Positions 32,569-41,882 of a DNA stretch of 64,000 bases are shown piece after piece. The notes beneath the pieces are model-generated. The model was not told the DNA's origin and searched no databases. It worked only from the letters and a program-made list of their open reading frames with translations. The stretch spans positions 1 through 64,000 of the forward strand of contig CAYWJA010000002.1 in the NCBI GenBank assembly GCA_964458485.1, in the 5' to 3' direction. The position numbers and the translations under genes were made by a program. Origin of the DNA: CAYWJA01 sp964458485. Lineage in GTDB: Bacteria; Patescibacteriota; Gracilibacteria; UM-FILTER-43-11. Each line of letters opens with the position of its first letter. Position 1 is the stretch's first letter.

Positions 32569-35193
32569 CTATTCGCAAGTAAAATAAACAGTAATATCGT
32601 TAATTGTAACTTTAGATTCAGGATTATCAGTTTTTCTGGTTAGTATAGCCTGCCATTTGAGCTCATTTCCGTTGCTTGAAAAATTTATTTTTTTATTTTC
32701 AGAAACATCCTGCATGGTTAAGTCGTGCCAGGCTCCTCCATTAGATATTTTATATTTTATATCAGCGCCTGACCTTGCAACTGCTGTATGTTTTATACTT
32801 GCGGAAGTTATTTTTTCTTCACATGTTGTAGGTATTGAAAGACTGGTAATTGACCCAGAAGAACCACTGTTAAGTATAAATTCCCCATTAGTATGTCTTA
32901 CATCAGAACTTGTAGCATGCTTATTAGATGTAAAATTATCAAAAAAGAATATTCCATCTTTATCCATGCAGTAATGATCATTAAAGCCAGTTTTTTCATT
33001 ACAATTTTCATCCAACCCCTTTGCATCGTTACAGATTTCCATGGAACCTGATGCACCACCGCAAATACCACCGCAGTCTATACCAGTTTCATCTAATTCT
33101 GATTTTTTTTCACAGCCACTATCTTCATAGTTTTTTAAGTATTTTTGTTGCTCTATTGTAAAAGTTGTAGGGGCAAGACCACAATCTTGTATCTTATTTG
33201 TACATATTGGATCTTTACAATTATCATCAAATTCATCTGCTACTCCATTACAATCATTATCCAGCCCATCGGAGCAAAGTTCAGCAGTAGTTTCAGCTTG
33301 TTTACCTTGAATGCGATTAGTCAATACTTCTGATTCAAGGAAATTTTCTGAATCACATAAACCTCCAATATCTATACACTCCTCATTTAGCACACTATTA
33401 TTTAGCACACTATTATTGTTTGTTGATACATTGAATAGATAATTCTTTTGACCATAATTCAGATCTACAAATTGATTTGGCGTGCGAGGGTCTTCTAGGC
33501 CATTACTACATATATATTTTCTACAATTATCATCAAATTCATCTGCTTTACCATCACAATCATTATCATAGCCATCATAACAGTCATTCCCTGTCTCTTT
33601 TTCCTTTTGTGGTCTTAGTACAGAACATCTGCCACCCACATCAATACATATTTCATCTGAACCCTCATCTTTAATACCATTTTTACAAAACTGGCTAAGG
33701 CATATAGGATCATCTTTGTCAGTTTTTCCATTACCATCATTGTCAAATCCGTCATTACATCTACGTTTTTTACACTCATCTTTATCCACTGTTTTTATTG
33801 TCTCACAAGATCCTACTTCGCTATCGCTTTCATAGAATGTATATCCAGCTGATCCAAATGGTTCTGCATGATCAAGGCCGTCTCTTTTTGCTACTTCCCC
33901 AGCCTTCTTAGCTCTGATTTCAATGCTATCAGAGGATTCAAATAACGATTTTACGAATGCAGCTGCAGCTGTCTCATATGTTGCATTAGTACAGGCAGGA
34001 TAAACGCTCTGAGTACAAGTAACAGTTGCACCTTGCACAAGTTCACCTTGTTTATTACAACTTTTTACTTCACTTTCACCAGCTTTACATTCCTGAGTAT
34101 CGCATTTGGTTATAATTTCGGAATAAACCCTCGATGTTACGGTTGATTCCAGAATAATATTTGGAATTCCGCCTTTAAATTTATTAACTAATTTTTTATT
34201 AGCCTTTGCAATTAATTTAATTGTTACATGAGGTTGTATTTGGGCGGAAGCATCAGCATAAGCTTTATGTGGATCATTGCTTGGTGTAATGAAGAATTTT
34301 AAATCCACAATATCGAGAGTTGAAGGTGTAATGTCTATAAAACTACTTTCAGGATTAGTTGCATTAGAGTCGTCATAGATTGTGTGAATTTTTCCTACAC
34401 ATGCGTCCACTCTTTTGCTTTCCGGTGTACAATTATAGCCACTTTCACACATCCATGTATCAATCAATCCATCACCTTCACCGGCGTCTTTCTTGCAATC
34501 AGTTCTATTACTTTTTATATTATCGGATCCGAAATCTTCGCCTTTAAGTTTTAATATTCCCACTTTTCCAATTAAATCACCATTTTTATCTCTCTTTTTT
34601 ATAAGTTTAATATAGGTACGCTGGTCTCCATTCGCATTTATTAAAAATAGATGATTCTGCATTGGAGTGTTAATAGCTGGCGCATCGCTATTTGTGCCAC
34701 GATTTATATCGTCATATGTATTCGGCTGACCATCCTTACCAAAATCATAAAATTTTGTACTATATTCACAGTAATTTTTACCATAAGTTTCATTTTTTGT
34801 ACTTGGGCTATTATTTTTTGACTGATTAAAATATTCTTCGTAATCAATTGTTCCCTTTCTGGCCTCTTTTACGATTTTTTCCATTGTAAAACGTGCTTCT
34901 TCGTACACTAAATTCGCTGCCTTTAAATTGCGATAGGAATTAAAGAAATTTGAATATACTGCACCTGCTGAAAGGAGCAAGATGCCTAAAATAACTGTGG
35001 CGATTAATAGTTCTGCGATAGTGAATCCTCTGATATTTTTTATTTTCCTATTGTTATTCTGAACTTGATTCAGAATCCACGATTTGCTCGTTTGCCATGG
35101 ATCCTGACCCCGATGAAATCGGGACAGGATGACAAACAGTGGCGTCAGAAATATTTTCATATTCAACCCAAGTTTTCTTAAGAGTTTTAACAT
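32569..35193 (-). CDS. PilW-like minor pilin with MopE-type metal-binding repeats
   Basis: 874 residues. The prepilin helix is RGFTIAELLIATVILGILLL, with Gly at the cleavage site and Glu at +5. It follows an unusually long leader into which an 81-bp REP pair has inserted in frame. After the pilin head (to about 400), three Cys/Asp-rich repeats occur: CNDGFDNDGNGKTDKDD, CYDGYDNDCDGKADEFDDNC and CSDGLDNDCNGVADEFDDNC, matching the MopE-type putative metal-binding motif. A C-terminal beta-sandwich-like region (DNFTSNKHA to the end) follows. Many Cys pairs suggest disulfides. It is likely a large surface-exposed minor pilin or adhesin. The start could be ATG 35193 or 35160. Confidence 0.8.
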   Translation of the reverse strand: MLKLLRKLGLNMKIFLTPLFVILSRFHRGQDPWQTSKSWILNQVQNNNRKIKNIRGFTIAELLIATVILGILLLSAGAVYSNFFNSYRNLKAANLVYEEARFTMEKIVKEARKGTIDYEEYFNQSKNNSPSTKNETYGKNYCEYSTKFYDFGKDGQPNTYDDINRGTNSDAPAINTPMQNHLFLINANGDQRTYIKLIKKRDKNGDLIGKVGILKLKGEDFGSDNIKSNRTDCKKDAGEGDGLIDTWMCESGYNCTPESKRVDACVGKIHTIYDDSNATNPESSFIDITPSTLDIVDLKFFITPSNDPHKAYADASAQIQPHVTIKLIAKANKKLVNKFKGGIPNIILESTVTSRVYSEIITKCDTQECKAGESEVKSCNKQGELVQGATVTCTQSVYPACTNATYETAAAAFVKSLFESSDSIEIRAKKAGEVAKRDGLDHAEPFGSAGYTFYESDSEVGSCETIKTVDKDECKKRRCNDGFDNDGNGKTDKDDPICLSQFCKNGIKDEGSDEICIDVGGRCSVLRPQKEKETGNDCYDGYDNDCDGKADEFDDNCRKYICSNGLEDPRTPNQFVDLNYGQKNYLFNVSTNNNSVLNNSVLNEECIDIGGLCDSENFLESEVLTNRIQGKQAETTAELCSDGLDNDCNGVADEFDDNCKDPICTNKIQDCGLAPTTFTIEQQKYLKNYEDSGCEKKSELDETGIDCGGICGGASGSMEICNDAKGLDENCNEKTGFNDHYCMDKDGIFFFDNFTSNKHATSSDVRHTNGEFILNSGSSGSITSLSIPTTCEEKITSASIKHTAVARSGADIKYKISNGGAWHDLTMQDVSENKKINFSSNGNELKWQAILTRKTDNPESKVTINDITVYFTCE
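35053..35133. repeat. REP-like pair inserted in frame in the pilW-like gene
   Basis: 81 bp (27 codons): GTTATTCTGAACTTGATTCA facing CCCGATGAAATCGGGACAGGATGAC. Removing it leaves an 18-residue leader (MKIFLTPLF + NRKIKNIRG) of normal prepilin size. Confidence 0.8.
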
Positions 35194-35215
35194 ATTTTTT
35201 TAAATACTTACTTTA

Positions 35216-35983
35216 TCAAATTTTCTCCCTTCCTAAGTAATCAGTTAAATGGGTTTTAAGTTCTACTTTAAATTCTTTATCACCTTTAATCCATGTAACT
35301 TTAGAGGTTATAAGCATGCGGTTATTAGTTGTATTACCAGTACTGCCATCATTTTTTAAATACCCAATATTTATTTCTCTTTTTAGGGCAGTCTTCCTTA
35401 CTTTCTTACCCCATGCATCACCATCTTTTATAAATATATTATTCAAAAAGTCCTGATCGTTATCTTGTGTGCCATCATTGTCACTATCTTTATTGGGTTC
35501 TATATCAACGGAATAGAGGGTTCGTGCATCAACCCATTTGCTATTATCTGCTCTGTATAGGTTATTGTTGTCATAATAAATTTGCAAATCAGTAGTACTT
35601 GGTAATGCTGCGCTAGAATGTGCACCATCTGCCGATATGGGTGTTAACCGCCAGCGATAAGTACCATCTTTATAGATGATGTATCTACCTGGACTTATAA
35701 GGCTTGTTGTACATCCGGTTGATGGATTTTTTTGTGGCATGTGGTTCCAGCAAGATCGTCTTTTTGTTGAGTAAGCGAGCCAATTGGTATCCCTAATATT
35801 ACGCATTGCCTCAATTCCTTCCCGTGCAGCATTTATTGCAATAACTCGATTTTTAGAATTATCCATATTTCTAATAGAAGTACCCATAATTACACCGGAA
35901 AAAGCAATTCCTAAACCAAGAATTGTGAAGGCAATAATACCTTCTAGTAGTGATTCACCTTTAGTTTTTTTATTTATATTCAT
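35216..35983 (-). CDS. PilV-like minor pilin
   Basis: 255 residues from MNINKKTKGE. The prepilin site is KKTKG followed by ESLLEGIIAFTILGLGIAFS, with Glu at +5 of the mature helix. After the helix, INAAREGIEAMRNIRDTNWL is typical of PilV/GspI-like prepilins. The globular part contains an Asp-rich loop (PNKDSDNDGTQDNDQDF). It is second in the fimT-pilV-pilW-pilX series. Its ATG directly abuts a TTGTTTCC word repeat, through which the open frame extends to 36088; the prepilin layout supports the ATG at 35983. Confidence 0.85.
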   Translation of the reverse strand: MNINKKTKGESLLEGIIAFTILGLGIAFSGVIMGTSIRNMDNSKNRVIAINAAREGIEAMRNIRDTNWLAYSTKRRSCWNHMPQKNPSTGCTTSLISPGRYIIYKDGTYRWRLTPISADGAHSSAALPSTTDLQIYYDNNNLYRADNSKWVDARTLYSVDIEPNKDSDNDGTQDNDQDFLNNIFIKDGDAWGKKVRKTALKREINIGYLKNDGSTGNTTNNRMLITSKVTWIKGDKEFKVELKTHLTDYLGREKI

Positions 35984-36072
35984 ATTGTTTCCAGATTGTT
36001 TCCATATTGTTGACCATTTGGCAACTATTTGGAAACGGCCTGAGCGAGTATAGCGAGTCGAAGGCCAGGTAA
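35984..36072. repeat. TTGTTTCCA word repeat
   Basis: Words ATTGTTTCC, CCATTTGGCAACTATTTGG and a GGCCT...AGGCC hairpin between the fimT-like and pilV-like genes. Related words lie at 43666-43710 before another ATG. Confidence 0.6.
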
Positions 36073-36705
36073 CTATTTGGATTTGCAATTATCATATTCA
36101 ACATAAGGATACCCCTTTATTTTATTAATCCGGATATATTGGCATTTTTTTGGAGAGCTTGCTGGTAATTCACGATTAAAAAATCTTAGACCTAGTTTTT
36201 GTAAAGGCTTATCACCTATCAAAGAAGTATCTGCAAGAGGTGGTTTGAATAGTATTATAGTTTCTTTTGTTCCGTTGTCTTGATTTTGCCATCCTCCTGT
36301 CCCATAATCAAAAATCAGATAATCCAGTTTAATTTGCTTTGGAAGGAGATATTTTTCTATAATATAATCTTCATTATCAAATTTACTCTTATCTTTACCT
36401 GTATTTGCAAACGCGGTAATGTGGGGGTCTGTACCTGTTGGACTTACATTGATATGAATTCCATATCCTTCTTCTGGAATTTGACTTTCATAGCTTCCGT
36501 CATTTTTTTTAATAGAAATAGGTGTGATATTTATGGCTGAATTACGTGCAGTTTTAATTAAAGATAATGTTTTGTTTAGGGCATCATTGTATACAAAATT
36601 ATCTTTTGCGTTGTAATAAGTTCTCCAGCCTATACTCAAAAGTATTGCTGCAATGGCAACTACAATTAGTATTTCTACTAATGTGAAACCTAATTTATTT
36701 CGCAT
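36073..36705 (-). CDS. FimT/GspH-like minor pilin
   Basis: 210 residues from MRNKLG, then FTLVEILIVVAIAAILLSIG, a textbook prepilin helix with Glu at +5. Downstream NDALNKTLSLIKTARNSAI corresponds to the GspH/FimT pattern. First gene of the minor pilin operon. The start codon ATGCGAAATAAA is itself part of a CGAAATGCGAAATCAG word repeat (36699-36740), and in-frame Met codons at 36714 and 36732 are also repeat-derived. The very short leader (KLG) fits a prepilin. Confidence 0.85.
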   Translation of the reverse strand: MRNKLGFTLVEILIVVAIAAILLSIGWRTYYNAKDNFVYNDALNKTLSLIKTARNSAINITPISIKKNDGSYESQIPEEGYGIHINVSPTGTDPHITAFANTGKDKSKFDNEDYIIEKYLLPKQIKLDYLIFDYGTGGWQNQDNGTKETIILFKPPLADTSLIGDKPLQKLGLRFFNRELPASSPKKCQYIRINKIKGYPYVEYDNCKSK

Positions 36706-36740
36706 TTCGCATTTCTGATTTCGCATTGTCATTTTACATT
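36699..36740. repeat. TTTCGCATT-type word repeat over the fimT-like start
   Basis: TTTCGCATTTCGCATTTCTG vocabulary as around leuS. It supplies the start codon. Confidence 0.7.
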
Positions 36741-36781
36741 TTTATATTTAGTATTTTTTGCGAAGATAGCCATCATCGCTT

Positions 36782-38071
36782 TCAGTGAGATTTTGAAAGT
36801 ATCTGCTTAGTGATAATTTTACCTGCCTCAACGCCAGGCTGATTAAAGGCATCTACCTTATAAAGCAGACCGAGGAGGGCTACCTGGAATTCAAAAAGCA
36901 TAAATAAAGCCCCTATTGTTTCTTCGTTTATTCTTGGAATATTAATTGTAATATTTGGGCGTTTATTTTTTGCCAGTGATTCAGATGTTCCTATTAATGC
37001 TGCATTTATAATTTCGCTCATTTTTTTATCATTAATATGAGCCAGTTTTTTTGGTAGGTTAGATCCAAGTTCTAAATCCTCCTGATGATTTAAGACATTC
37101 AAAAAGATTAAAAATTTGTTATTAGGTCCTTCGTTATATAATTGCAATTGCGAATGTTGATCTGTCGTGCCCATTGCATTTATTGGAGTTGGTCCGGTGC
37201 GTTTATTTTTCCCAATACTTTCTGCGAGAAGCTGCCTATACCAATCTCCAAATCTAAATAATAAATTTGAGTAAGGCATCATAACGGTCATTGATTTTTT
37301 TCTGCGTTTGTCTAAAAAGTATTGTAAAAAGGCCAAAATAAGGGCTGGATTATTTTCAGGTTTTGATTTTTTAATGAATTCTCTCATTTTTTTTGCCCCC
37401 CTTAGTACTCCGTTTATATCCATGTTTGCAAGTGCTGCAGGTACTAATCCTACACTGGACAATACAGAAAAACGTCCGCCAACTTTTGAGGGCACTTCAA
37501 ACATTGTTATTTTTTCTTTTTTCCCAATTGGTCTTAATTCACCCTTTTTAGCATCTGTAATAAAAACCATATGTTTTTGCCAATCCTCCTGCACTTTTAC
37601 AAGTTTTAATTTTATTAAATTAAAAAGTGCCATAGGCTCAACTGTACTGCCTGATTTTGAAATAACAATAAATAAACTTTTTTTAAGATCTATAGAGCCA
37701 AGTAATTGTGTTATAAAGTTAGGATCAATATTATCGACAAAAAATAAATGAGGTTTTTCCTCTATATGGTGTAATGGCCCAAGTATTGCATTTCTCAAGG
37801 CAATTCCTCCAAGGGCAGATCCGCCAATTCCAAGTACTACAATATTTTCCCATTTATTTTTTTGGGTTTTTACAAATTTTTTAATCTTACGTACAAGTCC
37901 TGCATCATCCGGTAAATTTAAAAATGCAAACCCATATTTATTCTTTGATCTGAACACCTGTTTAACAAGTGGATTATATTTTTTTAGAGATTTCTCAAAA
38001 AAGCGCTTGCTTACGCCGTTTAACAGACCGACTTTATCACTCAACGCATTTTGATAATCAATTTGAATCAT
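36782..38071 (-). CDS. pgi: Glucose-6-phosphate isomerase
   Basis: Interconverts glucose-6-phosphate and fructose-6-phosphate. 429 residues, matching the shorter bacterial/archaeal-type PGI of the classical fold. The phosphate-binding region is VVLGIGGSALGGIALRNAI, then IVISKSGSTVEPMALF, GGRFSVLSSVGLVPAAL, and the active-site segment AMGTTDQHSQLQLYNEGP. The C-terminal helix with FNQPGVEAGK carries a conserved active-site Lys. It is followed by the minor pilin operon about 76 bp away, with no obvious functional link. Confidence 0.95.
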   Translation of the reverse strand: MIQIDYQNALSDKVGLLNGVSKRFFEKSLKKYNPLVKQVFRSKNKYGFAFLNLPDDAGLVRKIKKFVKTQKNKWENIVVLGIGGSALGGIALRNAILGPLHHIEEKPHLFFVDNIDPNFITQLLGSIDLKKSLFIVISKSGSTVEPMALFNLIKLKLVKVQEDWQKHMVFITDAKKGELRPIGKKEKITMFEVPSKVGGRFSVLSSVGLVPAALANMDINGVLRGAKKMREFIKKSKPENNPALILAFLQYFLDKRRKKSMTVMMPYSNLLFRFGDWYRQLLAESIGKNKRTGPTPINAMGTTDQHSQLQLYNEGPNNKFLIFLNVLNHQEDLELGSNLPKKLAHINDKKMSEIINAALIGTSESLAKNKRPNITINIPRINEETIGALFMLFEFQVALLGLLYKVDAFNQPGVEAGKIITKQILSKSH

Positions 38072-38141
38072 ATTTTTTTATTTTATTAAATTTATTGTAC
38101 CCTATTTTAACTCTAAATAAAATAAATTTGTTATACTGGAT

Positions 38142-38389
38142 TCCCCTTTGTCATTCCCGCAAAGGCGGGAATCTAGTAATTGAGGGATTATATTATTATT
38201 CATTTACTAATAAGCGATCACACTCCTTGTCATCCTGAATTTAGTTCAGGATCCATCGTTTACCGGCAAGCGGTGGATCCCGGATCAAGTCCGGGATGAC
38301 AAAATAGTAAATAGGATAATTAGCAAATTAGCCAAATAACCATAATATCATTATTCAGATTCCCGCCTTTGCGGGAATGACAAAGGGGA
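38142..38389. mobile_element. Composite REP element, copy 3, with nested REP pair
   Basis: Perfect 33-bp inverted ends (38142-38174 and 38357-38389), extending beyond GTCATTCCCGC to CCCCTTTG. The core, read on the minus strand, is the same as in 4559-4736 and 54846-55023 (ATTATGGTTAT, CTAATTATC, TAATATAAT). It is split by another REP pair at 38229-38300 (GTCATCCTGAATTTAG... facing GGATCAAGTCCGGGATGAC). Confidence 0.75.
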
Positions 38390-38429
38390 GAATACCCTTA
38401 TATATATTTATTCAAATTTCTGAAATTAT

Positions 38430-38996
38430 TCAACCTTTTTTCAAAAAGTATTTAATAACATCTTCAGTTTCTGTGATTTCAGCAGGAGCATCTGCGAGTA
38501 TTTTTATTACCTGGAATTTTTCGTAACCAAGTCCAACTAAAGCTTCTATAGCATCCTCATTGTAGGCGGATGTGACTGTTTGTTTTCCATCAATACTAAT
38601 TGGTGTGATTTTGTTTTTCAGCTCAAGTATTAGCCGTTCAGCAGTCTTTTTGCCCAATCCTTTAATATTTGTTAAAAGGCCAGTATTACCATTTACAATT
38701 GCCTGTTGGGTCAGGTGTAATGGCGTAGAGAGAATATCCATTGTCATCTTTGGCCCGATGCCGGAAACACTGATTAGTTGTTTAAAAAACGTTAATTCTT
38801 CCTTTTTTAGAAATCCATATAACGAAATATCATCTTCCCGCACGGATGTGTGGATAAAAAGTTGGATTTTTTGATCAATTTTTGCATTTGAAATCAACTC
38901 TGTTGTTGCAGAGATATTATAACCAACACTTTGTGCAAGCACTACAAGTGTTTTTTCATCTTTGTCGACGATTAGTCCGTTTATATAGCCTATCAT
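38430..38996 (-). CDS. ruvA: Holliday junction DNA helicase subunit RuvA
   Basis: Binds four-way junctions and loads RuvB. 188 residues: OB-fold domain I (MIGYINGLIVDKDEKTLVVL...LYGF), domain II with two helix-hairpin-helix motifs (ISVSGIGPKMTMDILS and LTNIKGLGKKTAERLILELK) and a domain III tail (NEDAIEALVGLGYEKFQVIK) that contacts RuvB. ruvB lies 20 kb away at 58828; ruvC is not in the window. It is surrounded by repeats on both sides. Confidence 0.95.
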   Translation of the reverse strand: MIGYINGLIVDKDEKTLVVLAQSVGYNISATTELISNAKIDQKIQLFIHTSVREDDISLYGFLKKEELTFFKQLISVSGIGPKMTMDILSTPLHLTQQAIVNGNTGLLTNIKGLGKKTAERLILELKNKITPISIDGKQTVTSAYNEDAIEALVGLGYEKFQVIKILADAPAEITETEDVIKYFLKKG

Positions 38997-39054
38997 AATT
39001 TGAATAATTTTATTTAGTACAATTATATGTCATAACGATACTATATAAAATTTA

Positions 39055-39165
39055 AATCTCAAGCCCAAAATCCAAAATAAATTCCAAATATCAATTTTAG
39101 ATATTGTAACTTGGTATTTAAATATTATTTTGGATTTTGGAATTGGCATTTGGTATTTGAGACAA
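39055..39165. repeat. AAATTCCAAAAT-type word hairpin
   Basis: Left arm CAAAATCCAAAATAAATTCC, right arm TATTATTTTGGATTTTGGAA, plus flanking CTCAAG / TTTGAG words. Copies with the same vocabulary lie at 40960-41070 and 41765-41881. Confidence 0.75.
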
Positions 39166-39168
39166 AGA

Positions 39169-39198
39169 TTGGCTTTTTAGAGAGAGATATGCTATAAT
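39169..39198 (+). promoter_or_regulatory. Promoter giving a probably leaderless mRNA
   Basis: TTGGCT (39169-39174), an 18-bp spacer and TATAAT (39193-39198) with TGC before it. The ATG at 39205 begins only 7 bp after the -10, that is at the expected start site. Confidence 0.7.
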
Positions 39199-39204
39199 AT
39201 AAAG

Positions 39205-40923
39205 ATGAATTGTATCCAAATGATTAATAAATTCTTCAAAAAATATAAAAAGGCCGCGATTTTACTACTTATTTTAAATTTTTTATTTATAAGTAGTACT
39301 TTTGGGAGTGTAGCAACAGAAAATTCATTAAAAGAAGTAGATATATTTCCATTTGCAGATCCATCTGAGGAACGAGTTATCGATTACACAGAGAATTTAT
39401 ATGAAGTATCAGATGATGGAATGTATGATTCACAGGGTAATCGTATTCGTATTGTAGAAGAAACTGTTCCCGTTGATTCTGACACATCTGATGATGAGCA
39501 ATTAAAAAAAGCAGCAAATGACAATGAAACTGGCTTATCAGATTATAGCGACAGTATTGTCGCCAACTGGGGAGATAAGCGCGCTTTTACACAATATCGC
39601 CTTAATGATATTAAAAGAAATTTAAAAGCGGAGATCAGTAATTACAGTAGTATAAAAAGGACAGTTGGCAATATTCAGAAACAATTTGAACCACTTCGCA
39701 TGAAAATAGATGGGCTTAAGAGTCAGGTCGACCTTTTAAATAAACAATTACTTGAATCTAAAAATAAGATTAAAAATACAGAGCTTCAGATTGCGGAAAA
39801 ACAAATTGATTTAAGAAAATTAATGAAAGAGCTGGAGAGTAAAAAAGTTCATTTTGAAATTCAAAAAGAAATAGCACTGGATTACATTACCTTAGTATAC
39901 CGTGAGGAAGAAAAATTTTTGGATTATTACAATAGCGGGGCCAGTACATTAAAACTTCTATTGGCAAATAATAGTGTTAGTGAAAATTTATTAGGCCTTG
40001 AATATTCTAAAGTCCTAGAAGAAACAGGTCGTGAAGTTTTTTATGATTTATATAATAAAAAAACTGAGTTGGCAGACAGGCAGAAAAAAATTGAAGACCA
40101 GCAGGTAAAATTAAATCAACTTAATAAAGATTTATCTCAAGAGAAGCGCATTCTTGAAGAAGGAAAGAAAGCCAAGAAAGACTTATTAGATGCAACGGTT
40201 GGCAAAGAGGATGCTTATAGAAAATTATTAGAGCAATCTATTCAACAGCAATTAGAGTCTAGTATAGCTATTCAAAATATGAAAGATAGTGTTGAATTTA
40301 TTGAGGGTAAGTTGAATATTTTAGATAGTTCAACTGAAAAGGTTGAGTCTATAAAGGGGAAGACAAAGACAGTTGAAAAGATAGTTATTGAATCTGAAAT
40401 TAAGGAATTGGATAGTAAGATACAAAAAGAGTTTGAAATAGATTTAGACAAACAATTACAGGCAATAAAAAAGCCATTTATTTGGCCAGTTGCCCCTAGG
40501 GCCATTACTGCTTATTTTCATGATCCTACGTATCCAAAAAGGTGGGGTGCTCATAATGCTATTGATATACGTGCAAAGCAGTTTACTACAATTATTGCAC
40601 CGGCAAATGGTTATGTATTTCAAACTAAGGATAATGGCATGGGCTATAGTTATATTATTCTTGCACATAAAAATAAATTTGTAACAGTTTATGGGCATGT
40701 TTCAGAGATTATCGCAAAAGCAGGCACTACTGTTAAGCAGGGTGATATTATTGGTCTTTCTGGTGGTACTCCTGGCACAAAAGGTGCTGGATGGCAAACA
40801 ACTGGTCCGCATTTGCACTTTGAAGTGTGGCATGAAGGGGAGCAGGTTGATCCTTTGAATTGGCTTGATGTTGATAGATTACCGGAGGAATATAGACCTG
40901 AAAAGGATATTGAGACTAAATGA
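39205..40923 (+). CDS. EnvC/NlpD-like M23 peptidase with coiled coil
   Basis: 572 residues. An N-terminal hydrophobic segment (about 18-34, AILLLILNFLFISSTFG) exports the protein. A long coiled coil follows (about 130-410, heptads rich in Lys/Glu/Leu). The C-terminal M23 (LytM) domain contains WGAHNAIDIRAK, VYGHVSEI and GPHLHFEVWHEGE, the His/Asp zinc-ligand motifs. The layout is that of murein hydrolase activators or coiled-coil endopeptidases acting at division sites. The first His/Asp motif (HNAID rather than HxGxD) is slightly unusual but keeps spacing. The promoter places the start site at or next to the ATG. Confidence 0.9.
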   Translation: MNCIQMINKFFKKYKKAAILLLILNFLFISSTFGSVATENSLKEVDIFPFADPSEERVIDYTENLYEVSDDGMYDSQGNRIRIVEETVPVDSDTSDDEQLKKAANDNETGLSDYSDSIVANWGDKRAFTQYRLNDIKRNLKAEISNYSSIKRTVGNIQKQFEPLRMKIDGLKSQVDLLNKQLLESKNKIKNTELQIAEKQIDLRKLMKELESKKVHFEIQKEIALDYITLVYREEEKFLDYYNSGASTLKLLLANNSVSENLLGLEYSKVLEETGREVFYDLYNKKTELADRQKKIEDQQVKLNQLNKDLSQEKRILEEGKKAKKDLLDATVGKEDAYRKLLEQSIQQQLESSIAIQNMKDSVEFIEGKLNILDSSTEKVESIKGKTKTVEKIVIESEIKELDSKIQKEFEIDLDKQLQAIKKPFIWPVAPRAITAYFHDPTYPKRWGAHNAIDIRAKQFTTIIAPANGYVFQTKDNGMGYSYIILAHKNKFVTVYGHVSEIIAKAGTTVKQGDIIGLSGGTPGTKGAGWQTTGPHLHFEVWHEGEQVDPLNWLDVDRLPEEYRPEKDIETK

Positions 40924-40959
40924 TGTTTAATGCAATTATGTCTTAGTTTTGGCTTTTTA

Positions 40960-41070
40960 AATTCCAAATTCTAAGCTCGAAATCCAAAATAAATCTCAAA
41001 TCTCAATTTTGAATATTGCAATTTGTTATTTTAATATTATTTTGAATTTTGGAATTGAGATTTGGAATTT
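40960..41070. repeat. AAATTCCAAAAT-type word hairpin over the rsmI stop
   Basis: Arms AAATTCCAAATTC... and ...TTTGGAATTGAGATTTGG. The last codons of rsmI and its stop are inside. Confidence 0.75.
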
Positions 41071-41729
41071 ATTAGCACTACATACTCCCCCCTAACCTTC
41101 CCATCCGGCAGTTTGTTAGATATATCCTCCAATTTTCCTCTAAAAAACGTTTCATGAATTTTAGTAAGCTCCTTAGCTATTACAATTCTGGTTTTTCCAT
41201 CTAAATATTTTTTTAGATCATCAATAGTCCTCATTAGTCTATGTGGGGATTCATAAAAAACAATTGTATATGGTATATGCGACAAAGATTTTAAAAGAGT
41301 TTGCCTTCCTTTTTTTACCGGCAGAAATCCAAGATATACAAATTTATCTGTTGGCAAGCCGGATGCGCATAGTGCTGCAGTTACTGCGCTTGGACCAGGA
41401 ATTGGAATTACTTCAAAATCATTATCCAAAGCTTCCTTAATAAGCACGTAGCCAGGGTCTGAGATACCAGGTGTGCCAGCATCAGAAATCAGGGCAACAT
41501 TATTACCATTTTTTAAATAGTCAATTATTTTATTAACTTTTGCTCTGCCACTATGGCTATGGAAAGATACTAGTGGCCTTTTAATTTCATAATGATTTAA
41601 AAGTATTTTTGAATGCCTTGTGTCTTCACATGCAATAAGATCAACTGACTGTAGGGTTTTTATTGCCCTATTTGTTATATCATCTAGATTACCTATGGGG
41701 GTGGATACTATGTAAAGTTTCGCCTTCAT
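41037..41729 (-). CDS. rsmI: 16S rRNA (cytidine-1402-2'-O)-methyltransferase
   Basis: SAM-dependent 2'-O-methylation of C1402 in the ribosomal P site. 230 residues with the tetrapyrrole-methylase-type fold: LYIVSTPIGNLDDITNRAI, IACEDTRHSKILLNHY, ALISDAGTPGISDPGYVLI, IPGPSAVTAALCASGLPTD and FYESPHRLMRTIDDL. The C-terminal residues after YVVLINS are encoded by repeat DNA (KSQFQNSK), suggesting the native end was replaced. Last gene of a minus-strand series that includes HIT, DsbA-like and GHMP genes. Confidence 0.95.
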   Translation of the reverse strand: MKAKLYIVSTPIGNLDDITNRAIKTLQSVDLIACEDTRHSKILLNHYEIKRPLVSFHSHSGRAKVNKIIDYLKNGNNVALISDAGTPGISDPGYVLIKEALDNDFEVIPIPGPSAVTAALCASGLPTDKFVYLGFLPVKKGRQTLLKSLSHIPYTIVFYESPHRLMRTIDDLKKYLDGKTRIVIAKELTKIHETFFRGKLEDISNKLPDGKVRGEYVVLINSKSQFQNSK

Positions 41730-41764
41730 GATTTATTAGGGATTATTTCACTGGTTTATTGTTT

Positions 41765-41881
41765 AAAATTCTAAATTTCAAGCTCAAAATTCAAAATAAA
41801 TTTCAATATATAAATTTTAATTTTTGGTTTTAGTAATTATAATTTGGGATTTATTTTGGTATTTGGATTTGGAATTTGAAA
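41765..41881. repeat. AAATTCCAAAAT-type word hairpin before rsmI
   Basis: Left arm words CAAGCTCAAAATTCAAAAT, right arm TTTGGATTTGGAATTTG. It fills the HIT-rsmI gap. Confidence 0.7.
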
Positions 41882-41882
41882 T

